Assembly (NCBI GenBank): GCA_016716605.1
Contig: JADJWA010000001.1
Coordinates: 992,001-1,056,000, forward strand
Origin: Flavobacteriales bacterium
GTDB lineage: Bacteria; Bacteroidota; Bacteroidia; Flavobacteriales_F; PHOS-HE28
DNA: 64,000 nucleotides
Direction of reading: 5' to 3'
A model generated the notes under the pieces. The model was not told the DNA's origin and made no database searches. It saw only the letters and a program-made list of their open reading frames with translations. This document shows positions 43,180-51,625 of this stretch, piece after piece. The translations under genes were made by a program, and so were the position numbers. Position 1 is the stretch's first letter. Every line of letters begins with the position of its first letter.

Positions 43180-43280
43180 CTTGGGCACCTGCGGCCGGGC
43201 CATCATCGGCGTGCCTTGCACGCCAGCCGCACGCTTGATTCGGGACCTGCGAAGCGGCCGCAACGGCCTACCTTGGCTGA

Positions 43281-44831
43281 ATGAACAGGGTTCGATCAGT
43301 TTGCCTCGCACTGATCGCGTGCACCGGTGCTTGCGCGCAGGAACCTTACTGGAGCCCCGATGTGGCCACGATCATCTACGAGCACTGCTCAAGCTGCCAC
43401 CATGACGGCGGCATCGGCCCCTTTCCCCTCATGAGTTTTGCCGATGCCGTCGCTGCCGGAACGGAGATCCCGGCGGCCATCACCTCGCGCCACATGCCGC
43501 CGTGGCCAGCGGATCCGGAGTACAGGCATTTTGCCAACGAGAACGTGCTGACCCAGGCGGAGATCAATGCGATCGTGGACTGGATCAATTTCGGCGCGCC
43601 CTTCGGCGATCCTGCGCTGGAGCCGGAACCGCCGGAGTTCCTTCCCAGCGGATCCACGCTGGGGCAGATCGACCATGCGGTGGCCATCGAGCCGTACACG
43701 CTCCAGTACAACACGGACGAGTATCGCTGGTTCGCCATCCCCAATCCGTTCCCGCAGACCATCTACATCAACAAGATGGAGGTGCTGCCAGGGCTCGATG
43801 CCGTGGTGCACCATTGTGATATCAGCTACGATGTCACCGGCTCCTCAATGGCCTTCGATCAGCAGACGGCATTGCCGGGATTCAATTCAAGCACGGGCAG
43901 TCCTACTTACAGCTATTACATGAATGCCTGGCAGCCCGGTGGCGATGTCGTTGAATACCCGGAGAACTGGGGCATCGCGGTGCCGCCCGGCAGCGATTTC
44001 GTGCTCGAGATCCACTATGGCCCAGGCGCGCAAGGGCAGGTGGATTCGACGCGCATCAATCTGCAGTTCACCACGGCCACCACAGGCATCCGGCCGGTAT
44101 CGGTGGGCTGGCTGCTTGGGCAAGGGGCCCCCACGCTCGTCGATGGCCCCTTCACGCTGCCGGCGAATACGGTGCGGACCTACCACCAGGAATTCGTGGT
44201 GCCGAACACGCGCTCGTTCCTCGCGATCTGCCCGCATATGCACCTGTTGGGCAAGAGCTATAAGGTGTGGTTCGAGACGCCGCAAGGCGATAGCATCCCG
44301 CTAATCGACATCCCGCAATGGGATTTCCACTGGCAGCGCTACTACTACTTCCAGACGGTGCAGGTGATCCCGGCGGGCTCGCGCATCAAGAGCGAGGGCG
44401 TGTACGACAACACCATCGCGAATCCGTACAATCCCAATTCCCCGCCGGAGAACGTGTACCTGGGGCCCACGACGACCGATGAGATGTTCCTTACCTATTT
44501 CATCTGGACGAACTATCAGTCCGGCGACGAGAACATCATCATCGATGATGACCTCATCGCCAGCCTCGGCGCGGAGCCGGCATCAGGGCCCTCCCTGCAT
44601 GTGCATCCGAATCCCGCGACTGGGGCCATCACGATCTGGACGGACCCCGCCGCGCCCGTCGAGCGATGGAGCCTGCGCGACGCATTGGGACGCTCGGCCC
44701 GCAGCGGCAACGGATCGCCCAGGAGCAGCGATCACTTCATGATATCAACGGACGGATTGCGCGCCGGGCCCTATTTGCTTGAGGTCTGGCGCGCCGAAGG
44801 CCGCATGGCGGTGCGTGTGATCCTGGAGTGA
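43281..44831 (+). CDS. Secreted cytochrome c / copper monooxygenase-like protein with T9SS sorting domain
   Basis: The 516-residue protein has a signal peptide. An N-terminal cytochrome c-like domain follows with heme site C36-SSC-H40 and a likely distal Met72 (SRHMPPW). The central part resembles type II ascorbate-dependent copper monooxygenases, with possible copper ligands H177-H178 (VVHHCDI), H245 (EIHYGPG) and H319/H321 (CPHMHLLG). The last 80 residues form a sorting domain (VHPNPATG, LRDALGR, GPYLLEVW). This suggests a surface redox enzyme with a built-in electron donor; the substrate is unknown. A TACCTTGG lies just before the ATG. Confidence 0.85.
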   Translation: MNRVRSVCLALIACTGACAQEPYWSPDVATIIYEHCSSCHHDGGIGPFPLMSFADAVAAGTEIPAAITSRHMPPWPADPEYRHFANENVLTQAEINAIVDWINFGAPFGDPALEPEPPEFLPSGSTLGQIDHAVAIEPYTLQYNTDEYRWFAIPNPFPQTIYINKMEVLPGLDAVVHHCDISYDVTGSSMAFDQQTALPGFNSSTGSPTYSYYMNAWQPGGDVVEYPENWGIAVPPGSDFVLEIHYGPGAQGQVDSTRINLQFTTATTGIRPVSVGWLLGQGAPTLVDGPFTLPANTVRTYHQEFVVPNTRSFLAICPHMHLLGKSYKVWFETPQGDSIPLIDIPQWDFHWQRYYYFQTVQVIPAGSRIKSEGVYDNTIANPYNPNSPPENVYLGPTTTDEMFLTYFIWTNYQSGDENIIIDDDLIASLGAEPASGPSLHVHPNPATGAITIWTDPAAPVERWSLRDALGRSARSGNGSPRSSDHFMISTDGLRAGPYLLEVWRAEGRMAVRVILE

Positions 44832-44895
44832 AGCGGACCGTATCCTTCGCAGTCCGATTGCGATCCTGAGCTTCGCGGTAAGCACCGCGCATCAG

Positions 44896-46014
44896 TCAAC
44901 CCTTCAGCATCGTCATCATCCGGTAGCTCACATCCATGAAGAGCACCTTGGGGTTGGCGTTGCGCTCGATGTGCGTGTGAGCGGTCTCGAGCTCTCGGCG
45001 GATGCCCTCGGCATTGCGCTCGTTGAGCAGCGCGCTGAATCGGCCCACGAACTCGAGCTCCTGGCCGGCCACGCGCACCAGCGGAGCCGCCTGCATCCAT
45101 TGCAGTGCGCACTGGCGCATGATGAAGAGGCCGTAGCGCATCAGGGCCTTCTGCCATTCCCGTCCCTGCTTGGCGAAGCCCTCACCCAGCTCGGCGGCGT
45201 TGGCCACTTCACGCTTGTAGCAAGCGCGCAGCCAATCGCGGAAGAAGACGAAGTGCTCCTCTTCGCCCTTGCTGGCCATGCTCAGGGCCTCGAGCAGGTC
45301 ACCTTCACTGCGGATGGCGATGGCTTGGGCCTCCTCGGAGCCCAGCTCGGGGAATCGCTCTCTCAGGGCGTCGGCCACCTCGGACGGTTCGTGGGCATTC
45401 ACCTTCACCAGCTGGGCGCGGCTGAGGATGGTGGCCATGAGCTGCTCCGGATCGGTGGAGACCAGCAGGAAGAGCGTTCGGGCCTCCGGTTCCTCGAGCA
45501 CCTTGAGCAGCTTGTTCGCGGCCTGGTGATCCACCAGTTCGGGCAACCAGACCAGGATCACCTTATAGCCGCCTCGGAAGCTGCGCAGCGCGAGCTTCTG
45601 CTGGATCTCGGCCGCGATCTCCACGCCCATGCGCAGCTGCTTGTTTTCGCTATCGAGGCTATCGCGCCAGCGGTCGAGGTCGATGTACGGTTCAGCCAGC
45701 ACGGCCTCGCGCCAGCTCGCCGTGAAATAGTCACAGGTGCGCGGCTTCTTTTCCAGGAAGGCGATCGGGAAGAAGAGGTGCAGGTCGGGGTGCGCCAGCT
45801 TGGCCATCTGTTGGCACGAAGGGCAGGCGCCGCAGGCATCGGCCAGCCCGCGCTGCTCGCACAACAGGTATTGCGCATAGGCCAGTGCGAGCGGCAGGTT
45901 GCCGCTGCCGCGCGGCCCTACGAAGAGCTGCGCGTGCGGCACACGCCCATCGCGGATGTTGCCGATCAGCTTCGCCTTCAATGCGGCATGACCGATGACC
46001 TTGGAGAAGAGCAT
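44896..46014 (-). CDS. holB: DNA polymerase III subunit delta-prime
   Basis: Delta-prime is part of the clamp loader that places the beta clamp on DNA. The 372-residue protein has a RuvB-like AAA start (VIGHAALKAKLIGNIRDGRVPHAQLF) and a P-loop written GPRGSGN, where the usual Lys is Asn, as expected for a subunit that does not hydrolyse ATP. A zinc-binding set CEQRGLADACGACPSC follows. KLLKVLEEPEARTLFLLVS with the SRAQ segment is the family core. It is divergent from pgk. Confidence 0.92.
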   Translation of the reverse strand: MLFSKVIGHAALKAKLIGNIRDGRVPHAQLFVGPRGSGNLPLALAYAQYLLCEQRGLADACGACPSCQQMAKLAHPDLHLFFPIAFLEKKPRTCDYFTASWREAVLAEPYIDLDRWRDSLDSENKQLRMGVEIAAEIQQKLALRSFRGGYKVILVWLPELVDHQAANKLLKVLEEPEARTLFLLVSTDPEQLMATILSRAQLVKVNAHEPSEVADALRERFPELGSEEAQAIAIRSEGDLLEALSMASKGEEEHFVFFRDWLRACYKREVANAAELGEGFAKQGREWQKALMRYGLFIMRQCALQWMQAAPLVRVAGQELEFVGRFSALLNERNAEGIRRELETAHTHIERNANPKVLFMDVSYRMMTMLKG

Positions 46015-46088
46015 GGCGCGAAGTTGCTGCAGAGTCGGCCAATGGCGGACACCGGGCAGGCAGGCACCCGCTTCCGATATTCGCGGCC

Positions 46089-47279
46089 ATGATCACAATG
46101 GATTCCTTCTCCTTCAATGGCAAGAAAGCCTTGGTGCGCGTGGACCTCAACGTTCCGCAGGACGCGAATGGCAAGGTGACCGACGACACCCGGGCGCGCG
46201 CGATCATCCCGACCGTGAACAAGATCCTGAAGGACGGCGGCAGCGCGATCCTCATGAGCCATCTCGGTCGCCCGAAGGGCAAGGTGAACCCGGCGATGAG
46301 CCTGAAGCCCATCGCGGACCACTTGAGCGGCCTGCTTGGGCGGCCGGTGCTCTTCGCAACGGATTGCGTGGGGCCCGACGCCAAGGCGAAGGCCGCTGCG
46401 CTTAAGCCCGGAGAATTGTTGGTGCTCGAGAACCTGCGCTTCCATCCGGAGGAAGAAGCCGGTGATGAGGCATTCAGCAGGATCCTGAGCGAGCTGGGCG
46501 ACGTGTACGTGAACGACGCCTTCGGTACGGCGCACCGCGCGCATGCCAGCACCACCATCGTCGCGAAGTTCTTCCCGGCCGCGAAGCTCTTCGGCTATCT
46601 GATGCAGGCCGAGATCGACAGCGTGGGCAGGGTGCTGGGGGATCCGCAGCGCCCGATGACCGCCATCGTAGGCGGGAGCAAGGTGAGCAGCAAGATCGAT
46701 GTGCTTCGGAACCTGATCGGGAAGTGCGATGAGCTGATCATCGGCGGCGGCATGGCCAACACCTTCGTGAAGGCCATGGGCGGCAGCACCGGAGCATCGC
46801 TGGTGGAAGAGGACCTGCTCGACACCGCTCGCAGCATCGTCAAGGAAGCGGAGGCGAAAGGCGTGAAGCTGCACATCCCAACGGATGCCGTGGTGGCCGA
46901 CGCATTCGCAATCACCGCGAACACCGATCAATGCGAAGCGGACGCGGTGCCCGACGGATGGATGGCGCTCGACATCGGCCCGAAGAGCATCGAGGCATTC
47001 AGGGCATCCATCCTGCGCAGCAAGACGCTGCTCTGGAACGGCCCCATGGGCGTGTTCGAGATGCAGCCCTTCCAACAAGGCACCATCGCCGTCGCGCAGG
47101 CCGTTGCCGAAGCCACGAGCATTGGCGCCTTCTCGCTCGTAGGCGGTGGCGATAGCGTGGCGGCGGTGAACCAGTTCGGCCTTGCGGGCAGGATCAGCTA
47201 TGTGAGCACCGGTGGCGGTGCCATGCTGGAGTACCTTGAGGGGAAAGTGCTTCCGGGTATCGCGGCGGTGCAGGGCTAG
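46089..47279 (+). CDS. pgk: Phosphoglycerate kinase
   Basis: Pgk interconverts 1,3-bisphosphoglycerate plus ADP with 3-phosphoglycerate plus ATP in glycolysis. The 396-residue length is normal. Signatures include VRVDLNVPQ, SHLGRPKG, ENLRFHPEEE, NDAFGTAHRAHAS, VGGSKVSSK, GGGMANTF, WNGPMGVFE and GGGDSVAAV. The first ATG (46089) was kept; a second lies three codons on. A GATATTCG sequence 6 bp before the ATG may be the -7 box. Its 3-prime end overlaps cvpA by 4 bp, tail to tail. Confidence 0.97.
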   Translation: MITMDSFSFNGKKALVRVDLNVPQDANGKVTDDTRARAIIPTVNKILKDGGSAILMSHLGRPKGKVNPAMSLKPIADHLSGLLGRPVLFATDCVGPDAKAKAAALKPGELLVLENLRFHPEEEAGDEAFSRILSELGDVYVNDAFGTAHRAHASTTIVAKFFPAAKLFGYLMQAEIDSVGRVLGDPQRPMTAIVGGSKVSSKIDVLRNLIGKCDELIIGGGMANTFVKAMGGSTGASLVEEDLLDTARSIVKEAEAKGVKLHIPTDAVVADAFAITANTDQCEADAVPDGWMALDIGPKSIEAFRASILRSKTLLWNGPMGVFEMQPFQQGTIAVAQAVAEATSIGAFSLVGGGDSVAAVNQFGLAGRISYVSTGGGAMLEYLEGKVLPGIAAVQG

Positions 47280-47788
47280 CGGTCAACGCTGCGCTCCACA
47301 TCTTGCTTCAGCTCTTCCATCCACTTCGTCTCGTTCAGCTTCGGGACCACGAAGGGCGCGAGGATCATAAGAGCGGGATGCAGCCGTGATTGCTCGCGCA
47401 CATCAGCTGGCGGGAGTACTCCGGCGCTCCAACCGTGCAGCAGGTTCAGCGCGATGCTGAGCGTGAAGGCCGAGCGCAGAGCCCCGAAGGCGATTCCGGC
47501 CATCTTGTTCGGGATGCTCAGGGCCGCCAGGTCGATGGCCTTGGTGAGCAGATGGCCCAGCACCACCACGAGGGCCAGCACCAGGCCGAAGGTGATCAGG
47601 AAGGCCGCCGCCGCGCCCTTCACCTCCAAGCCGAGCGCATTGATCACGCGGTCGCTCAGGTGGATGCCCGCCCAGATGCCGAGCACCAGGCCGAGGAGCG
47701 ATGCGACCTCAATGACGAAGCCGCGCTGGAACCCTTTCCAGGCGGAAGCGCCCAAGATGATGAGCAGGACGATGTCGAGCCAGTTCAT
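47276..47788 (-). CDS. cvpA: CvpA family membrane protein
   Basis: The start at 47788 (MNWLDIVLLIILGASAWKGF) gives 170 residues. Four transmembrane helices and the family signature NWLDIVLL..GASAWKGFQRGFV are clear, followed by a short polar C-terminal tail. CvpA in Escherichia coli is linked to colicin V production and envelope stress; the general role is unclear. It is convergent with pgk and divergent from the small gene at 47848. Confidence 0.85.
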   Translation of the reverse strand: MNWLDIVLLIILGASAWKGFQRGFVIEVASLLGLVLGIWAGIHLSDRVINALGLEVKGAAAAFLITFGLVLALVVVLGHLLTKAIDLAALSIPNKMAGIAFGALRSAFTLSIALNLLHGWSAGVLPPADVREQSRLHPALMILAPFVVPKLNETKWMEELKQDVERSVDR

Positions 47789-47847
47789 GCGGGCGTGAAG
47801 ATGCCACCTGCGACCTATTGCTGATCCGCGCTTCATCTTCGCCGCCC

Positions 47848-48183
47848 ATGGACCTCACCTTCGAGAAACGCTGGCGCGACCTGGTCGCCTCTCTCTCCAA
47901 GCGATTCGATGGGGGCACCCTCGACCTCAACGCCATCATCTTCCTCATCGGGGTGCAGGAATTGGGGCAGCATGCGCGCGAGTTCAAGAAGGATGAGAAG
48001 GTGGCCCTGATGCACATCGGCATCTGCGTGCTGCTGCTGCCATACGGGTACTACCGCGAGCTGGGCCGCGATGCCGATGGATGGCCCCACTTCGAGCGCG
48101 TGCAGGACTTGCCCCCGCTCAGTGCCGAGGATCAGGAACGACTGATGAAAGAAGCGGTGCTGGCCTACTTCGAGAGGGTGTGA
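47848..48183 (+). CDS. Conserved small hypothetical protein
   Basis: The ATG at 47848 gives 111 residues (MDLTFEKRWRDLVASLSKRF). The sequence is mostly helical, with DLNAIIFLIGVQELGQHAREFKKDEK, MHIGICVLLLPYGYY and SAEDQERLMKEAVLAYF. I recall similar proteins annotated only as hypothetical in Bacteroidota. A CATCTTCG sequence lies 7 bp before the start, another candidate for a very short leader. The next gene, a lipoprotein, is convergent. Confidence 0.68.
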   Translation: MDLTFEKRWRDLVASLSKRFDGGTLDLNAIIFLIGVQELGQHAREFKKDEKVALMHIGICVLLLPYGYYRELGRDADGWPHFERVQDLPPLSAEDQERLMKEAVLAYFERV

Positions 48184-48186
48184 GCC

Positions 48187-48579
48187 TTATTCGGCCGGGA
48201 GCAGCGTGATGGTCTCCTCGTTGTCCTGTTCCTCCTCGATCTTGATGATGCCCTCGCCTACGAGCGTATCCCAGGTGCAGATGATATCGAGCACCGCGAA
48301 GCCGCTCTGACCCTTCTTGTAGAACTCGGAGTAGTCGAACACCACCAGCCCACCGCCATCCGTGGTGCCTTCCTTGTCCAGGCGGGTGGGATCGCCCAGC
48401 GGATAGGCAGGGTCAGCGTAGAGTTTCACCAAGGCTTCGGGTACCGGCGTGCCGTCCTCGAGCTGCACGGTGATCAGGGCCTTGGTGGGCTTCTGCTTGT
48501 TGCACGCAGGCAGAGCGAAGCCGAAGAGTGCCAGTACCATCGCGCCGGTAAGGACGCGGAAGGAGTTGAGCTTGGTCAT
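48187..48579 (-). CDS. Small lipoprotein with a beta-sandwich domain
   Basis: The 130-residue protein has a signal peptide with a lipobox-like ALPAC, so the Cys in ACNKQK is the probable acylation site. The mature part ALITVQLEDGTPVPEALVKLYADP followed by GTTDGGGLVVFDYSEF looks like a carboxypeptidase-regulatory-like or prealbumin-like fold, often used as a small surface or periplasmic module. A TACATTTG box on the minus strand (48614-48621) lies 34 bp upstream. It is divergent from the cyclophilin gene. Confidence 0.75.
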   Translation of the reverse strand: MTKLNSFRVLTGAMVLALFGFALPACNKQKPTKALITVQLEDGTPVPEALVKLYADPAYPLGDPTRLDKEGTTDGGGLVVFDYSEFYKKGQSGFAVLDIICTWDTLVGEGIIKIEEEQDNEETITLLPAE

Positions 48580-48584
48580 TGGTC

Positions 48585-48592
48585 TACTTTTG
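48585..48592 (+). promoter_or_regulatory. Candidate -7 box TACTTTTG of the cyclophilin gene
   Basis: TACTTTTG is an exact TAnnTTTG match, 17 bp before the ATG at 48610. A TTG at 48566-48568 is slightly too close for an ideal -33 box. It would drive the cyclophilin-pheS unit. Confidence 0.4.
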
Positions 48593-48609
48593 GGCGCTTC
48601 GTGAAACGG

Positions 48610-49320
48610 ATGTCAAATGTAAGGCGATGGCCCAAACCCGGGCGGCCAGTGATCCTGGCTGTTCTGAGCGCTTGGGCCAGCCTTGGGACGATGGCCCAGG
48701 CTCCGGCGGCGCCTGTTCGGCCCTTGGTGGAGATCCGGACCACGATGGGGAACATGATCGTGGCCCTCTACAACGAGACTCCCCTGCACCGGGACAATTT
48801 CCTCAAACTGGCCCGCGCCGGAGCCTACGACAGCTTGCTCTTCCACCGGGTGATCACAGGATTCATGGCCCAAGCCGGCGATCCGGAGAGCAAGCACGCC
48901 GCCCCCGGCACCCCGCTCGGGCAAGGCGGTCCAGGCTACACGATCCCGCAAGAGATCGACCCTCGCTTCATCCATAAGCGTGGGGCTTTGGCCGCGGCTC
49001 GCTCGCCCGATGAGGTGAACCCTGAGCGGCGCAGCAACGGGAGCCAGTTCTATCTGGTTCAGGGCCGCATGCATAACCGGGAGGAGCTCGATCGCACCGT
49101 GCAGCGCAATGCCCGTTACGGCACCCCCGTGAGCTACACCAATGAGCAGCGTGGCGTTTACGCTGAGCAGGGCGGCGCGCCGCACCTTGATGGCGCCTAC
49201 ACCGTCTTCGGCGAAGTGGTCGAGGGCCTCGAGGTGCTCGATGCCATCTGCAACACGCTCTGCGACGGGCAGGACCGCCCCTTGAAGGACATCCGCATCT
49301 TCGTGCGCCCCAAGCCATGA
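48610..49320 (+). CDS. Exported cyclophilin-type peptidyl-prolyl isomerase
   Basis: The ATG at 48610 gives about 236 residues; a GTG three codons upstream is also possible. A signal peptide (PVILAVLSAWASLGTMAQ) directs export. The cyclophilin core shows TTMGNMIVALYNETPLHRDNF, FHRVITGFMAQAGDP, NGSQFYLVQGR and FGEVVEGLEVLDAI. The family speeds proline isomerisation in folding proteins, here probably in the periplasm. It overlaps pheS by 4 bp (ATGA). Confidence 0.92.
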   Translation: MSNVRRWPKPGRPVILAVLSAWASLGTMAQAPAAPVRPLVEIRTTMGNMIVALYNETPLHRDNFLKLARAGAYDSLLFHRVITGFMAQAGDPESKHAAPGTPLGQGGPGYTIPQEIDPRFIHKRGALAAARSPDEVNPERRSNGSQFYLVQGRMHNREELDRTVQRNARYGTPVSYTNEQRGVYAEQGGAPHLDGAYTVFGEVVEGLEVLDAICNTLCDGQDRPLKDIRIFVRPKP

Positions 49321-50354
49321 GCCTGCACGACCGCCTAGCCGCCATCGAGGCCGAATTAGCCAAGGCCGAAGCCCGAACCGCCGAAGAGGTGGAGCGTTTC
49401 CGCGTAGCCATGCTGGGCCGCAACGGTGCGGTCACGGAACTCTTCGAGGCCTTCAAGCTCATGGCCGGCGAGGAGAAGCGCGCCTTGGGCCAGCGCATGA
49501 ATCAATTGAAGCAGAGGGCGCAGGCGCGATGGGAGGAGCTCAAGGCCGGCGCGAATGGAACGATCGAATCGGCGGGGCCCGCCATCGACTCCAGCGCTCC
49601 CGCTCTTTCCGAGCACACCGGCTCGCTTCACCCGATCACCTTGGTGCGCCAGCGGATCATCGATGTGTTCGCGCGCATCGGCTTCACCGTGAGCCAGGGG
49701 CCTGAGGTGGAGGACGACCACCACAACTTCACCGCGCTCAACTTCCCGCCCGACCATCCTGCGCGCGACATGCAGGATACCTTCTTCGTGGAGGGTCCCG
49801 GTGGATTCGCCTTGCGCACGCACACCAGCAGCGTGCAGGTGCGCGCGATGGAAGGGCAGAAGCCACCGATCCGCACGATCTCGCCCGGACGCGTCTATCG
49901 CAACGAGGCCATCAGCGCGCGCGCGCACTGCATGTTCCATCAGGTCGAGGCGCTTTACGTGGACAAGGATGTGAGCTTCGCGGAGCTGAAGGGCACGCTC
50001 GACTATTTCGCGAAGAGCCTCTTCGGCCCGGAGGTGAGCATCCGCCTGCGGCCCAGCTATTTCCCCTTCACCGAGCCGAGCGCCGAGGTGGACATGAGCT
50101 GCACGATCTGCGGTGGTCCCGGCTGCAATGTGTGCAAGCACAGCGGCTGGGTGGAGATCATGGGCTGCGGCATGGTGGACCCAGCTGTGCTTGCGAACTG
50201 CGGAATCAATCCCGAGGAGTACAGCGGCTTCGCTTTGGGCATGGGCGTGGAGCGCATCGCGCAGCTCATCTACCGGGTGCCCGACCTGCGCCTCTACTGG
50301 GAGAACGATGCCCGCTTCCTCGATCAGTTCACCGCTGCGCACCTGCGCCCCTGA
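49317..50354 (+). CDS. pheS: Phenylalanyl-tRNA synthetase alpha subunit
   Basis: PheS is the catalytic subunit that charges tRNA-Phe together with PheT, which is not in the window. The 345-residue class II synthetase has an N-terminal coiled coil, motif 1 region HPITLVRQRIIDVFARIGF, GPEVEDDHHNFTALNFPPDHPARDM, and motif 3 region GFALGMGVERIAQL. A CTICGGPGCNVCKHSGW segment is normal for the family. Length is standard. Start overlaps the cyclophilin stop. Confidence 0.96.
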   Translation: MSLHDRLAAIEAELAKAEARTAEEVERFRVAMLGRNGAVTELFEAFKLMAGEEKRALGQRMNQLKQRAQARWEELKAGANGTIESAGPAIDSSAPALSEHTGSLHPITLVRQRIIDVFARIGFTVSQGPEVEDDHHNFTALNFPPDHPARDMQDTFFVEGPGGFALRTHTSSVQVRAMEGQKPPIRTISPGRVYRNEAISARAHCMFHQVEALYVDKDVSFAELKGTLDYFAKSLFGPEVSIRLRPSYFPFTEPSAEVDMSCTICGGPGCNVCKHSGWVEIMGCGMVDPAVLANCGINPEEYSGFALGMGVERIAQLIYRVPDLRLYWENDARFLDQFTAAHLRP

Positions 50355-50366
50355 TCACCGCCGCTG

Positions 50367-51614
50367 ATGCATGCCGACGTGTGCATCGTGGGCGGAGGCC
50401 CCGGCGGCTGTTCCGCCGCGCTGCAGCTCGCGAAGCATGGAATCGATGCGGTGCTCATCGAGAAGGCGCGATTCCCGCGCGATAAGGTCTGCGGCGATGC
50501 ACTCAGCGGCAAGGTGATGCGCGCGCTGGAGCGACTGGATCAGGGATTGGCCGCCAGCGTGAAGCGCGATGCCCGCACCATGCCCAGCTGGGGCGTCACC
50601 TTTGTGTCGCCCAGCGGCCGCGCGCTGCGGGTGCCCTTCTCGCGCCAGACCGGAACGGGCGAAGCGCCGGGCGCCATCATGCCGCGCCTCGGCTTCGACG
50701 ACATGCTCTTCCAGCGCGTGAAGAGAGCCGCCGGCATCACCAGTCTCGAAAGCGCAACGGTGAGGTCCTTCACACGGCACGACAGCGGGTGGACCGTCAG
50801 CATCGAGCAGGAGGGCCACCTTCATGAGCTCAACGTGCGGATCATCATCGATGCCAGCGGTGCGAATTCATCCTTCGCACGGCACCACGGACGGTTGCCC
50901 ATGGAGCCCCGGCACCATGCAGCCGGGGTGCGGGCTTATTACAGCGGCGTGAAGGGCCTCGATCGCGATGGTTTCATCGAGCTGCTCTTCCTGAGGGAGC
51001 TCCTGCCCGGCTACCTCTGGGTATTCCCTTTGCCGGGCGGAAGAGCGAATGTGGGCTTGGGGCTTCGCAGCGATGTGGTGCGGCGCCGCAAGGCGGACCT
51101 GAAGAAGCTGCTGCTCGAATTGATCGGATCGCATCCGCAGCTCAAGGAACGTTTCGCCGGCGCCACGATCGAGGGCGGCGTGCAGGGCATGGGGCTTCCG
51201 TTGGCGAGTAAGCGCCGGCGCATCAGCGGTGAGGGCTACCTGCTCGTTGGCGATGCCGCTCATCTGATCGACCCCTTCACCGGAGAGGGCATCAGCCATG
51301 CGATGATCAGCGGGATGCATGCTGCGGATGTTGCCATGGAGGCGCTTGCGGCAGAAGACTGCAGCGCTGTCCGCCTACGCTCCTATGACGACCGGGTTTG
51401 GAGGCGTCTCGGCAAGGAGCTCGCGATCAGCACCCGCTTGCAGCAGTTGGCGCATCAGCCCTGGCTCTTCGATTTCGTGGTGGACCGCGCGAACAGGAAT
51501 CCCGCGCTCGCCGACACGATCAGCAGCATGTTCACTGACATGGATTTGCGCGAACGGCTGAAGAAGCCGGGCTTCTACATGGATCTGCTGCTGGGGCGGG
51601 CGCCGAAGAAGTAG
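50367..51614 (+). CDS. Geranylgeranyl-reductase-type FAD-dependent oxidoreductase
   Basis: The 415-residue flavoprotein has an FAD-binding GGGPGGCSAA (residues 9-18), DKVCGDALSGK, and the second FAD motif LLVGDAAHLIDPFTGEGISHAM. These match the GGR/digeranylgeranylglycerophospholipid reductase group, which reduces isoprenoid double bonds in membrane lipids, quinones or pigments. The substrate is not known. It follows pheS by 12 bp, so it may be read from the same transcript. Confidence 0.88.
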   Translation: MHADVCIVGGGPGGCSAALQLAKHGIDAVLIEKARFPRDKVCGDALSGKVMRALERLDQGLAASVKRDARTMPSWGVTFVSPSGRALRVPFSRQTGTGEAPGAIMPRLGFDDMLFQRVKRAAGITSLESATVRSFTRHDSGWTVSIEQEGHLHELNVRIIIDASGANSSFARHHGRLPMEPRHHAAGVRAYYSGVKGLDRDGFIELLFLRELLPGYLWVFPLPGGRANVGLGLRSDVVRRRKADLKKLLLELIGSHPQLKERFAGATIEGGVQGMGLPLASKRRRISGEGYLLVGDAAHLIDPFTGEGISHAMISGMHAADVAMEALAAEDCSAVRLRSYDDRVWRRLGKELAISTRLQQLAHQPWLFDFVVDRANRNPALADTISSMFTDMDLRERLKKPGFYMDLLLGRAPKK

Positions 51615-51625
51615 AGGGCGCCTCA

